Assembly (NCBI GenBank): GCA_038134485.1
Contig: JAYPVG010000007.1
Span: forward strand, 50,199 to 114,198
DNA: 64,000 bases
Source: NORP240 sp038134485
GTDB taxonomy: Bacteria > Pseudomonadota > Gammaproteobacteria > Pseudomonadales > Pseudohongiellaceae
Reading direction: 5' to 3'
Below, piece by piece: positions 51,068-59,979 of this stretch (positions within the stretch are counted from its first letter, which is position 1; each line of letters starts with the position of its first letter). The notes below the pieces were generated by a model that saw only the letters and a program-made list of their open reading frames with translations, had not been told where the DNA came from and did not search any database. A program made the translations under genes and the position numbers.

Positions 51068-53077
51068 ATGTCTGATCGTACAAAAAATACGGGGATAACC
51101 GCTGCGCAGCTTGGTGCTGGTGTACTACTCGCCGTCTGTGTCAGTGTTCAGGCACAGACAACGCATTTCGATCCTAAGGGTAAGCCGCCCTCCAGCGCGA
51201 CGATCGCCTTGCAGCAGTCACTCAGACAACGCCTGCCGTTTGAGGACGAGAGAGATTTTGAAGAGTCCAGCCGTGGTTTCATTGCGGCCCCCGACTATCG
51301 GCAGATTCGCAGCAGCGGCGGCAATGTTGTCTGGGATATGGCGCGTTACGACTTCCTGCTGCAAGACACTCAATATGATTCAATTCATCCCTCCCTGCAG
51401 CGCCAGGCGCAGCTGAACATGAACTACGGTCTGTACGAGGTAGTCCCTGATTTTATCTATCAGGTAAGAGGCTTTGATCTTGCCAATATGACCCTGGTGA
51501 GAGGAGAGACCGGCTGGATTCTATTCGACGTGCTGCTAGCTGCCGAAACTGCGGGCGCGGCGCTGGCACTGGCGAACGAGCAGCTGGGTGAGCTGCCGGT
51601 GAGGGCAGTGGTTTATTCTCACTCCCACATCGATCATTTCGGTGGAGTACGCGGCGTGGTCGACGAAGCAGACGTGATCGCCGGTCGGGTGGCAATTTTC
51701 GCACCTTCGGGCTTCATGAAAGAGGCCATTGCGGAAAATGTTTACGCGGGCAATGCGATGTCCCGACGGGCGGGTTTTCAATACGGCAGGGTTATTCCTT
51801 CTAGCCCATTCGGACAGGTGGACTCCGCTATTGGTAAAGGCCTGGCAGCCGGCACCGCCGGATTGATTGCACCCACCGTGGTGATAACAGAAGATTTCGA
51901 GGAGCATGTCATTGATGGCGTGCGGGTGATTTTCCAGAATACCCCAGGCACCGAGGCACCAGCCGAAATGAATGCCTGGTTTCCCGATAGCAAGGTGTTC
52001 TGGGCTGCAGAGAACATAACCGCGACGGTGCATAATATCTACACATTGCGCGGTGCACTGGTGCGGGACGCTCTGGACTGGTCGAAGCAGATCAATGAGG
52101 CGTTGTATCGATTTGGCCATGATGCAGAGGTCATGGTGTCTTCCCATAACTGGCCGCGCTGGGGGAATTCGCGCATTCAGGAAGTGATGCGTAATCAGCG
52201 GGATGCCTACGCCAATCTAAACAACCAGGTTCTGAACCTTGCTAACCAGGGCGTGACCGTTAACGAAATTCACAATGTTTATCAGGTCCCCGAAAGTCTC
52301 CAGCAAGCCTGGAATGTGCGGCAGTACCACGGTTCGGAGTTCCATAATTCCCGCGCCGTACTGAATCGGTATTTGGGTTTCTGGGACGGCAATCCGGCAA
52401 CCCTGGCTCCTTTGTCACCAGCTGACTCGGCACCCCTGTACGTAGAAATGATGGGCGGGGCGGCCACCATTATTGCTCGCGCCCAGGCACTGCATGATCA
52501 GGGCCAGTATCGGCTTGCGATGGAAATACTCAACAAACTGGTATACGCAGAACCCGATAACCAGGCTGCCAAGGACCTGCTGGCAGACGTGTTTGAGCAG
52601 TTGGGCTATCAATACGAAAGCGCCAGCATGCGAAACGTATTCCTCTCGGCTGCGCGGGAGCTGCGACATGGAGCGCCGGAAATTCCTGCAGCAAGGGGCA
52701 CCAGTCCTGACCTCGCTCGAGCCATGACCACGTCCCAGTGGTGGGACGCGATGGCAACCCGAGTCGACAGCCAGGCCGCCGGGGACCTGCAATTCATCAT
52801 TAATTTCTCGACGCCTGATACCGGGCAGGATTTTGTCGTCGAATTGAGTGGGGGTACGCTGACCAATATAGAGGGATTCCTGTCGGATCGCGCCGATGCA
52901 ACCATCACCATTAATCGCAGCGACCTTGACACCGTCATCATGGGCCAGGCAACGCTTGCCGAGCAGTTGCAGGCCGGTGTCGGCAGTGTCGGCGGTAATC
53001 AGGCGGTATTGCTGCAACTGGCGTCGGTGCTTGTGACTTTCAATGCCGGATTCGAAATCCTGCCCGGTACTCGTTAG
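51068..53077 (+). CDS. Exported alkylsulfatase-like (SdsA1/BDS1) metallo-beta-lactamase protein
   Basis: About 669 residues with a signal peptide (ending VQAQ), length as in SdsA1. An MBL domain carries YSHSHIDHFGGVRGV and the later histidines and acidic residues (SGFMKEAI; WAAENI). Then come a helical dimerisation domain (RAQALHDQGQYRLAMEILNKLVYAEPDNQAAKDLLADV) and a C-terminal SCP2-like lipid-binding domain (FIINFSTPDTGQDFVVELSGG, VTFNAGFEILPG). The family hydrolyses linear alkyl sulfates in the periplasm. Sulfur release could be linked to a sulfate transporter, but none is adjacent. GGAG lies six bases before ATG 51068; a TTG at 51056 is disfavoured. Confidence 0.86.
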   Translation: MSDRTKNTGITAAQLGAGVLLAVCVSVQAQTTHFDPKGKPPSSATIALQQSLRQRLPFEDERDFEESSRGFIAAPDYRQIRSSGGNVVWDMARYDFLLQDTQYDSIHPSLQRQAQLNMNYGLYEVVPDFIYQVRGFDLANMTLVRGETGWILFDVLLAAETAGAALALANEQLGELPVRAVVYSHSHIDHFGGVRGVVDEADVIAGRVAIFAPSGFMKEAIAENVYAGNAMSRRAGFQYGRVIPSSPFGQVDSAIGKGLAAGTAGLIAPTVVITEDFEEHVIDGVRVIFQNTPGTEAPAEMNAWFPDSKVFWAAENITATVHNIYTLRGALVRDALDWSKQINEALYRFGHDAEVMVSSHNWPRWGNSRIQEVMRNQRDAYANLNNQVLNLANQGVTVNEIHNVYQVPESLQQAWNVRQYHGSEFHNSRAVLNRYLGFWDGNPATLAPLSPADSAPLYVEMMGGAATIIARAQALHDQGQYRLAMEILNKLVYAEPDNQAAKDLLADVFEQLGYQYESASMRNVFLSAARELRHGAPEIPAARGTSPDLARAMTTSQWWDAMATRVDSQAAGDLQFIINFSTPDTGQDFVVELSGGTLTNIEGFLSDRADATITINRSDLDTVIMGQATLAEQLQAGVGSVGGNQAVLLQLASVLVTFNAGFEILPGTR

Positions 53078-53084
53078 CGGCACT

Positions 53085-53105
53085 CAATCAGCTAAGCTCT
53101 GATTG
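53085..53105. terminator. Possible bidirectional terminator between convergent genes
   Basis: CAATCAG (53085-53091), loop CTAAGCT, CTGATTG (53099-53105): a seven-base stem in the 14-base gap between two convergent genes, running into the 3' end of the minus-strand one. No T tract. Confidence 0.3.
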
Positions 53106-54780
53106 TCCACCACCAGGCCAGGACATTAACCGCAATGAGTAGCCCCAGAAGCGGGCTGAATAAGGGACCAATCCCGCCCACCAGTCCGATAGGTGAGAAC
53201 AGCAGGTAGAGCCCGACGACGCAGGACATGAGCGTTATTGCGCAGGGCCTGGCGAATCTCCAGGGCGTCAGGTCTACCTCGTTGTGGGCTGTAGTATCCC
53301 GGTTCCGCTGTGCCGGCCGAAAATGACCAAAGCCGAGCATGATAAGAACCTCTGCGGCAAACAAGATAGCGTAGAGATGCAGAAAGTGAATGCCGATGAA
53401 GTCACTGAATATAAATTGAAACATTCCATAGGCAATGATGTGAAAGACGATAACCACCTTTGGCCCGATGGCTGGCACCCGAGTGGTAAAGAGCCCGACA
53501 ATGACTATGGCGATGACAGGAATGTTATAGAAACCGGTGAATATCCGGATAATCTGCCACAGCCCGTCGGGGGCATACTGCAGTAAGGGTGCGATCATGA
53601 ATGAAAAAAGAGCGATGATGATGCTGGCGTATCTGGCAATTCGCACCAGGTGCGCATCGGTCACTGGCCTCTTCTTCAGCGGCACATAAACATCCAGACA
53701 AAACAGAGTGGCGGCACTGTTCAGCAGCGAATTAAAAGAGCTGAAAACAGTGCCCAGCAGTACCGCAAGAAAGAAACCGGTAGCATACTCGGGCAACACG
53801 TCGCGGATCAGTTGGGGGTAGGCCTGATCGATAGATTCGAGTCCTGGTCCGTAGAGATGAAAGGCGATCACTCCCGGTATCATCATCATCAGCGGCACCA
53901 TGACCTTGAAAAATCCGGAAAACAGGACTCCTTTCTGACCTTCCGCCAGGTTCCTCGCTGCCAGGGTACGCTGGATTACATACTGGTTGGTGCACCAGTA
54001 AAACAGGTTGGCGAATATCATGCCGGTGAACAGGGTCCCGAAGGGCGTAGGATCGGATGCCGACCCGATCGCATTGAGTTTTTCCGTATTCGTGCTGGTG
54101 ATGGTCTGCAGTCCTTCCCCGATATTGCCGTCGCCCAATGCGGAAAGGCCAAGGACAGGAACGACAATTCCAATAATTAGAAGGCCGATGCCATTCAGAG
54201 TGTCGGATACAGCAACTGCTCTCAATCCGCCGAAGATCGCATACAGTGCGCCCGTGCAACCGACAATGAAAATAGTCAGTACCAGTCCCTGGCTATAACT
54301 GATATCAAACAGATCAGGTACATCAAACAACAGGAGGACGGCAATGGATCCTGAGTACAACACCGATGGGATGGTTATCAGGCCGTAGCCCACCATGAAA
54401 AGTATAACGGTCAGGCGTCTGACATCATCGTCAAAGCGACTGGCGAGAAACTGGGGCAAAGTAGTGAATGCTCCGGCCAGGTAGCGAGGCAAGAAGACAA
54501 AGGCCATACAAATGGTGGCGAAGGCTGCGGTGACTTCCCAGGCCATGCTGCTGAGATTGAATCCATAGGCAGAGCCATTAAGGCCAATCAGTTGCTCGGC
54601 ATTCAGGTTGGTCAGCAGCATTGAGCCCGCGATGAATACTGCGCCCAGACCGCGGCCTGCGAGAAAATAACCGTCCCGGGTGCCGACTTCGCCGCGAGTT
54701 TTAAGATATGAAACCCAGGCCACCAGCCCCATGAAAACGGCGCAGCTGAACAGGGTTACAGGCAGGTTATTGGCGTCCAC
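53092..54780 (-). CDS. Sodium:solute symporter (SSS family)
   Basis: 562 residues with about 13-14 helices. Typical signatures are YFLAGRGLGAVFIAGSMLLTNLNAEQLIGL in the first helices, AFTTLPQFLASRFDDDVRR, NLFYWCTNQYVIQRTLAAR and FFLAVLLGTVFSSFNSLLNSAATLF. It resembles the SGLT/YidK sugar branch of the family in NQY-IQRTL and in the GSAYG region, so a sugar or sugar-like solute is plausible. The start is GTG at 54780 with no good Shine-Dalgarno site; an ATG 17 codons further in is possible. Convergent with the alkylsulfatase gene. Confidence 0.88.
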   Translation of the reverse strand: MDANNLPVTLFSCAVFMGLVAWVSYLKTRGEVGTRDGYFLAGRGLGAVFIAGSMLLTNLNAEQLIGLNGSAYGFNLSSMAWEVTAAFATICMAFVFLPRYLAGAFTTLPQFLASRFDDDVRRLTVILFMVGYGLITIPSVLYSGSIAVLLLFDVPDLFDISYSQGLVLTIFIVGCTGALYAIFGGLRAVAVSDTLNGIGLLIIGIVVPVLGLSALGDGNIGEGLQTITSTNTEKLNAIGSASDPTPFGTLFTGMIFANLFYWCTNQYVIQRTLAARNLAEGQKGVLFSGFFKVMVPLMMMIPGVIAFHLYGPGLESIDQAYPQLIRDVLPEYATGFFLAVLLGTVFSSFNSLLNSAATLFCLDVYVPLKKRPVTDAHLVRIARYASIIIALFSFMIAPLLQYAPDGLWQIIRIFTGFYNIPVIAIVIVGLFTTRVPAIGPKVVIVFHIIAYGMFQFIFSDFIGIHFLHLYAILFAAEVLIMLGFGHFRPAQRNRDTTAHNEVDLTPWRFARPCAITLMSCVVGLYLLFSPIGLVGGIGPLFSPLLGLLIAVNVLAWWWTIRA

Positions 54781-54804
54781 GTTAACTAACAGGCTCGTTG
54801 AGTG

Positions 54805-54830
54805 GCGAGCGACCGCTGACAGTCGCTAGC
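54805..54830. other. Hairpin in the divergent region before the CoA transferase
   Basis: GCGAGCGAC (54805-54813) and GTCGCTAGC (54822-54830) pair with one mismatch around an eight-base loop. It lies 25 bases upstream of the symporter start and 128 before the CoA-transferase start. It could be an operator dyad or part of a leader; TTGACA at about 54848 may be a -35 box for the gene on the right. Confidence 0.3.
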
Positions 54831-54957
54831 CCGGCGGGTTCATGTGGTTGACAATCACCGAGTTTCGTTTAGTGTCAGGCTGTCTAACGTGCAAGCCCGA
54901 ACTGACTGAGTTGCCGATCTGGTTAATTGGTTAGTGAGCGGGAAGGATAACTGAATA

Positions 54958-56130
54958 GTGACCCAAGGCAAACCTCTGGCCGGTTTCAAGGTCGTGGACT
55001 TCTCAGCAGTGTTCGCCGGACCGATTTGTACCCGGTTTCTGGTTGATTGCGGTGCCGAGGTTATCAAGATAGAACCCCCGGGAGCCGGGGACATGATTCG
55101 GGGTATCGAAGGCACTACCCGCGTTTTCGCGCATTTTAATGCCGGCAAGAAAAGCGTAGCGCTGGATCTAAAGCTGCCCGAGGCAAGGCAACTGGCGCTG
55201 CAGCTGGTGGCTACTGCTGATGTGGTTGTAGAGAATTTTCGTCCCGGCATTATGGCCAGGTTTGGCCTGGACTACGCCAGCCTGAGCGAGCAGTATCCGG
55301 ATCTGGTCTACTGTTCCATTTCAGGATACGGCCAGTCCGGTCCGCTCGCAGGGCGAGCGGCTTTCGCCCCTATCGTTCATGCAGCCAGTGGTTTCGACCA
55401 CGTAGTCGCTCAGGCCCAGGAACAGGATTCTGCGCGCCCGATCAACTGGAATATTATGGTGGCGGACATATTGACCGGCGCCTATGCGTTTGGGGCAATT
55501 CAGACGGCGCTGCTCAACCGGGAGCGTAATGGTGGTGGTGACTTTCTGGACGTGGCGATGATGGATGCCATGATGTTGCTTATTCCAGCGCAGATACAGG
55601 CTGCCCAGATGAAGGTCAAGCCGCCCATAGCGCGCTACTGTCCGATGAAAACAAGCGACGGTTTTGTCATGGCCTGCGTCATCTCAGACAAGAATATGCA
55701 GGGCCTGTGCGAGGCGATTGACCGACCGGAACTGGCAGCGGACCCGCGGTTTGTTCCGGGACAGCGCATTCCCAACATGCGGGTGCTGATAGATGAAATG
55801 GAGACCTGGTCCTGTCACCATACTGCCGTCGAATGCGAGGAAATTCTCAACGCGGCCGGGGTGCCCTGTAGTGTCTATGTGTCACCAGATGAGCTCTTCG
55901 CTCACCCGCAGGTGGTTGCCCGTCAATCCTTCACTTCAGTAAGCGACGACTCGCTTGGCGACTTTGTTATCCAGAACATGCCATTCAAATTTACTCGTTT
56001 CAATGGGAATGCATCCCATTGGGCTCCCTCGTTGGGTGAACACACAACCCAGGTTCTATCGGAGGAGCTGCAGCTCGAGGAACAGGCTATCTCGCGCCTG
56101 CAGGAGCAGGGAGCTATCGCTCGCCTGTAA
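54958..56130 (+). CDS. CaiB/BaiF-family (class III) CoA transferase
   Basis: 390 residues. KVVDFSAVFAGPICTRFLVDCGAEVIKIEPP at the N-terminus, HFNAGKKSVALDLK, ENFRPGIMARFGLDY, YCSISGYGQSGP and VADILTGAYAFGAI with the catalytic aspartate are diagnostic. Transfers CoA between carboxylic acids; the closest types act on 2-methyl-branched or hydroxy acids. GTG start at 54958, with GAAGGA upstream. No dehydrogenase partner is adjacent; the beta-oxidation set at 34-40 kb could use its product. Confidence 0.87.
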   Translation: MTQGKPLAGFKVVDFSAVFAGPICTRFLVDCGAEVIKIEPPGAGDMIRGIEGTTRVFAHFNAGKKSVALDLKLPEARQLALQLVATADVVVENFRPGIMARFGLDYASLSEQYPDLVYCSISGYGQSGPLAGRAAFAPIVHAASGFDHVVAQAQEQDSARPINWNIMVADILTGAYAFGAIQTALLNRERNGGGDFLDVAMMDAMMLLIPAQIQAAQMKVKPPIARYCPMKTSDGFVMACVISDKNMQGLCEAIDRPELAADPRFVPGQRIPNMRVLIDEMETWSCHHTAVECEEILNAAGVPCSVYVSPDELFAHPQVVARQSFTSVSDDSLGDFVIQNMPFKFTRFNGNASHWAPSLGEHTTQVLSEELQLEEQAISRLQEQGAIARL

Positions 56131-56179
56131 TAATGGAATGAGCAGACCATAAAAATTCAAATCGCTTGACTACAGAAAA

Positions 56180-56863
56180 ATGAACAAGTTCGAACAGATC
56201 TGGCAGCGCGCCAGGACGCGCAAGGGTGGCAGTAAAGGTCTTGAGAAGCTGTTGCCGAAAGTGGCCGACAATCGCAAGTTGAGGAGTCTGGGGGACGATC
56301 GCTTCCTTTCGATGATGACTCGGGTAATCAACCAGGCCGGTTTCAGCTGGAAAGTCATCGACCGAAAATGGCCAGAGTTCGAGGAAGCTTTCCTTGGCTT
56401 CGATACTTTTAAACTCGGCCTGCTATCTCCCGAACAGTGGGAGGCCTACACCAGTGATCGTCGCGTCGTGCGTAACTGGCAGAAAATCAAGGCCTTGCAG
56501 GACAACCTTTTTTTCATTCGGGAAGTCGCGAGGGATCACGGTTCGTTTGGCCATTTTCTGGCTGACTGGCCGGTTTCCGATCAGGTGGGATTACTCGCTT
56601 ACCTGAAATCCCATGGGTCCCGACTGGGCGGGAATAGCGGCATGTATTTCCTGCGCTTTATCGGCAAGGATTGCTTCGTGCTTTCCCGGGACGTTGTGAC
56701 CGCTTTGCGGGGAGCGGGCGCGGAAATCAGCGAGAGACCTTCCAGTAAACGCGATCTTCAACGCATTCAGGACGCTTTCAATCAGTGGCATGATGAGACG
56801 GACTTGCCTTACAGTCATCTGAGTCGAATTGCCGCCTGCTCGGTGGGGGAGAATTATTTATAG
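56180..56863 (+). CDS. DNA-3-methyladenine glycosylase I-like
   Basis: 227 residues. FEQIWQRARTRKGG, SMMTRVINQAGFSWKVIDRKWPEFEEAFLGFD, the helix-hairpin-helix region and LGGNSGMYFLRFIGKDCFVLSRDVV fit the Tag/HhH-GPD glycosylase group that removes 3-methyladenine from alkylated DNA. The usual N-terminal zinc cysteine is not evident, so this may be a divergent branch seen in gammaproteobacteria. The 3' end overlaps the convergent malate synthase gene by six bases. Confidence 0.75.
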   Translation: MNKFEQIWQRARTRKGGSKGLEKLLPKVADNRKLRSLGDDRFLSMMTRVINQAGFSWKVIDRKWPEFEEAFLGFDTFKLGLLSPEQWEAYTSDRRVVRNWQKIKALQDNLFFIREVARDHGSFGHFLADWPVSDQVGLLAYLKSHGSRLGGNSGMYFLRFIGKDCFVLSRDVVTALRGAGAEISERPSSKRDLQRIQDAFNQWHDETDLPYSHLSRIAACSVGENYL

Positions 56864-59035
56864 CCGCCTGGCTAGTTTGAGCTCGAGTCGTCTTTTGTGT
56901 AGTAGAGGCTCAGTATAACCATTTGGTTGCGAGGTCCCCAAAAACACCAGATCGCAAGCGGCCTGATAGGCAATGGAATCGTCAAAGTTTTGAGCCATTG
57001 GAGAGTAATCGGGGTCGCTGGCGTTCTGCGCGTCCACCACGGCGGCCATGCGCTCAAAAGTCTCCCGAATCTGCGATTCTGAGCAGATTCCGTGATGCAG
57101 CCAGTTGGCAATGTGCTGACTGGATATGCGCAGGGTGGCTCGGTCTTCCATCAATCCGATATTGTTGATGTCCGGCACCTTGGAGCAACCCACCCCTGCG
57201 TCGACCCAGCGTACTACGTAGCCCAGGATGCTCTGGGCGTTGTTGTCCAACTCTCGTTGAATTACTTCGGCGCTGAGATTATCAGGTTTATCCATGACAG
57301 GAATGGTCAGAATGTCGTCAATGCTGGCCATTTTTCTGGATCTCAACTCGTTTTGCCGCGCAGCGACATCCACCTGATGGTAGTGCAGGGCATGCAAAAC
57401 AGCGGCAGTGGGGGATGGTACCCAGGCGGTGTTGGCGCCGGCTCCGGGATGGCCGACCTTTTCTTCCAGCATGCGCGCCATCAGGTCCGGCATAGCCCAC
57501 ATGCCCTTGCCGATCTGGGCGTGGCCCGGCAATCCACAGTTGAGGCCGACATCGACATTGTAATCTTCGTATGCCTTGATCCAGGTGCATTCCTTCATCT
57601 GGGTCTTGGCGATCATCGGCCCTGCTTCCATGCTGGTATGAATCTCGTCGCCAGTGCGGTCGAGAAATCCGGTATTTATGAACATGACCCGATCACTGGC
57701 ACGACGAATACACTCCTTGAGGTTCAAGGTTGTGCGCCGTTCTTCGTCCATAATGCCAAGCTTTATGGTGTTGGGTGCTAGGCCCAATACATTTTCCACG
57801 GCAGCATAAAGCTGACAGGAAAACGTGACTTCGTCGGGCCCGTGCATTTTTGGTTTTACTACATAGATGCTGCCGGTGCGCGAGTTGCTGAGCAGTGCCT
57901 TTCCCTGAATGTCCAGACTTCCTACGGCACAGGTTATCATGGCGTCCATGATACCTTCGTAAACCGGTGCACCTGATGGGTCGAGGATTGCTTCGTTGCG
58001 CATCAGGTGTCCCACATTGCGAACCAGCAGCAGGCTGCGACCGGGGAGCACCAGTTTGTCGCCGTGAGGGTCCTGATATTCTCGATCCGGATTGAGCACG
58101 CGGGTTAATTGCTCGCCGTTTTTGATAAAAGATTCAGCGAGGTCGCCGTAAAGCAGTCCCAACCAGTTGCGGTAAACCTCAACTTTGTCCGCCGCGTCAA
58201 CCGCGGCCACTGAGTCCTCGCAATCCTGGATAGTGGTGATTGCCGACTCCAGCACTACGTCTTTAATGCCGGCCGCGTCCATGCTGCCGATGTCTGAAGC
58301 ACGGTCGATTTGAATTTCGATATGCAGATTGTGATGGCATAACAAGATTGCCGACGGATCCGCGGGGGTTCCCTGGTATCCCCGGAACTGCGCGAGGTCG
58401 GATAGCGAAACTGAGGAATTGCCCAGCGTTGCACTCATCTGGCCGGCCACTACCTGAACCCTGCCAATGTCCTGCCAGCTGCCCTCGGATAGCGGACAGG
58501 CCTGATCGAGAAAATTGCGAGCGAATTCGATAACCCGCTGCCCCCTCACCGGGTTATAGCCGCCGTGTCTTGTCGCGCCGTCGTCTTCCGCGATCGCATC
58601 AGTGCCATACAGGGCATCGTAGAGACTGCCCCAGCGGGCATTGGCGGCGTTCAAGGCAAACCGTGCGTTTTTGACCGGCACCACCAGCTGCGGACCAGCC
58701 TGACTGGCGATTTCCTCATCGATATTTGCAGTGGTGACTTGAAAATCTTCACCCTGCTCCAGCAGATAGCCGATGTCGCTCAGAAATATTCTGTATTGCC
58801 GTGGATCAAAGGGTTGCCCGCGTCGTTGCAGATGCCAATGATCGATTTGCTGCTGTAAGCGGTCGCGTATCGCCAACAGCTCGGTATTACGAGGCGTGAA
58901 CTCCCCGATGATCGCGGCGAATCCGCGCCAGAACGCGTCTTCATCCAGTTCGAGCCTGGGAATTAATTCGAGCTTGATAAATTCCGCGAGCTCGGCAGCT
59001 ACCTGCAGGCCATGAAGTGTAATTCGTGTTGTCAT
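56858..59035 (-). CDS. glcB: Malate synthase G
   Basis: 725 residues, the standard length of the monomeric isoform G. It condenses glyoxylate with acetyl-CoA to malate in the cytoplasm. RHGGYNPVRGQRVIEFARNFLDQ, LLLVRNVGHLMRN with the catalytic arginine region, FINTGFLDRTGDEIHTSMEAGPM, NCGLPGHAQIGKGMWAMPD, and VGYVVRWVDAGVGCSKVPDI with the catalytic aspartate in VDAG all match. No isocitrate lyase or glycolate oxidase gene is near, so the role in glyoxylate shunt or glycolate use is open. Confidence 0.96.
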   Translation of the reverse strand: MTTRITLHGLQVAAELAEFIKLELIPRLELDEDAFWRGFAAIIGEFTPRNTELLAIRDRLQQQIDHWHLQRRGQPFDPRQYRIFLSDIGYLLEQGEDFQVTTANIDEEIASQAGPQLVVPVKNARFALNAANARWGSLYDALYGTDAIAEDDGATRHGGYNPVRGQRVIEFARNFLDQACPLSEGSWQDIGRVQVVAGQMSATLGNSSVSLSDLAQFRGYQGTPADPSAILLCHHNLHIEIQIDRASDIGSMDAAGIKDVVLESAITTIQDCEDSVAAVDAADKVEVYRNWLGLLYGDLAESFIKNGEQLTRVLNPDREYQDPHGDKLVLPGRSLLLVRNVGHLMRNEAILDPSGAPVYEGIMDAMITCAVGSLDIQGKALLSNSRTGSIYVVKPKMHGPDEVTFSCQLYAAVENVLGLAPNTIKLGIMDEERRTTLNLKECIRRASDRVMFINTGFLDRTGDEIHTSMEAGPMIAKTQMKECTWIKAYEDYNVDVGLNCGLPGHAQIGKGMWAMPDLMARMLEEKVGHPGAGANTAWVPSPTAAVLHALHYHQVDVAARQNELRSRKMASIDDILTIPVMDKPDNLSAEVIQRELDNNAQSILGYVVRWVDAGVGCSKVPDINNIGLMEDRATLRISSQHIANWLHHGICSESQIRETFERMAAVVDAQNASDPDYSPMAQNFDDSIAYQAACDLVFLGTSQPNGYTEPLLHKRRLELKLARRL

Positions 59036-59196
59036 CGATTGCCGTCGCAGCGTTGGTTGTTGAATTTAATCCGGCCATTATAGGCAAAGCTTCGGCGCAG
59101 GGGTATGTGGCACGATGGCAGGCTGATAGACTAATGATGCCCTGCGTACCGGACCCAGTCACCGGTACGTGCGAACTATTTGAGTGATACAGCAAT

Positions 59197-59979
59197 ATGA
59201 CTAGCAAACGGCCACCGCAGGACCGTCCCGTGCTTTACCTGTTCGCCATTTCGCATTTCTGCGAAAAGGCTCGCTGGGCGCTGGACCGAGTCGGCATTGA
59301 ATACAGGGGGCAGTATCTGGCACCGGTTCTGCATCGGCGATTCGCCAATAAGCTGGGTCTGTCGACCAGTTCAGTTCCCATTCTCGAGGCCGGCGAAACC
59401 GTTGTCCAGGGTTCATCGGCGATCATGGATTGGGCCGAGAAACAGCGTGCGCCTGAAGCGCCCTCGCTTTTGCCGGAAAACGATGCATTGAATTCGGCGG
59501 AAGCGGTGGAGCGGCGCCTGGACGGCGCACTGGGCGTGCATGTTCGCCGCTACTACTATTCAGAAGCCCTTGTTGAGTACCCGCAGACTGTCAAGCCGGT
59601 ATTTGTCGCCAACCTGAGCGGCGGGCAGAAACTTTTTCTGGAGCTGGCATGGGGTCTGATTCGCAAACTCATGATCGCTCGCATGGACCTGGGAAGTCTG
59701 CAGGGTATCCAATCGCGAGAGCTGATCGAGCAGGAATTAAACTGGCTCGACGACCTGCTTGGAGACGGGCGCCGCTTCCTGGTTGGTGAGCGTTTCTCGC
59801 GCGTCGATATCACTGCCGCGAGCTTGCTGGCACCCCTGATCAAGCCGGAGAATCACCCGACCTATCAACTGATCGAACTGCCCCCCAATGTGAGCCTGGA
59901 CTGTGCCAATTGGATAAAACGCCCGTGCCTGCAATGGGCCAGCAGAATGTACCGGGAGTTTCGCCAGGAGTTGTCATGA
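59197..59979 (+). CDS. Glutathione S-transferase-family protein
   Basis: 260 residues. N-terminal thioredoxin-like fold, FAISHFCEKARWALDRVGIEY, with the cysteine in HFCEK, SSVPILEAGETVVQGSSAI (the VP-x-L and Ser loop), then a helical C-terminal domain with FLVGERFSRVDITAASLLAPL. Glutathione transfer or isomerase/dehalogenase activity possible. Its stop overlaps the monooxygenase start by four bases, so they are co-translated; the product may act on electrophiles made by the monooxygenase. Confidence 0.84.
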   Translation: MTSKRPPQDRPVLYLFAISHFCEKARWALDRVGIEYRGQYLAPVLHRRFANKLGLSTSSVPILEAGETVVQGSSAIMDWAEKQRAPEAPSLLPENDALNSAEAVERRLDGALGVHVRRYYYSEALVEYPQTVKPVFVANLSGGQKLFLELAWGLIRKLMIARMDLGSLQGIQSRELIEQELNWLDDLLGDGRRFLVGERFSRVDITAASLLAPLIKPENHPTYQLIELPPNVSLDCANWIKRPCLQWASRMYREFRQELS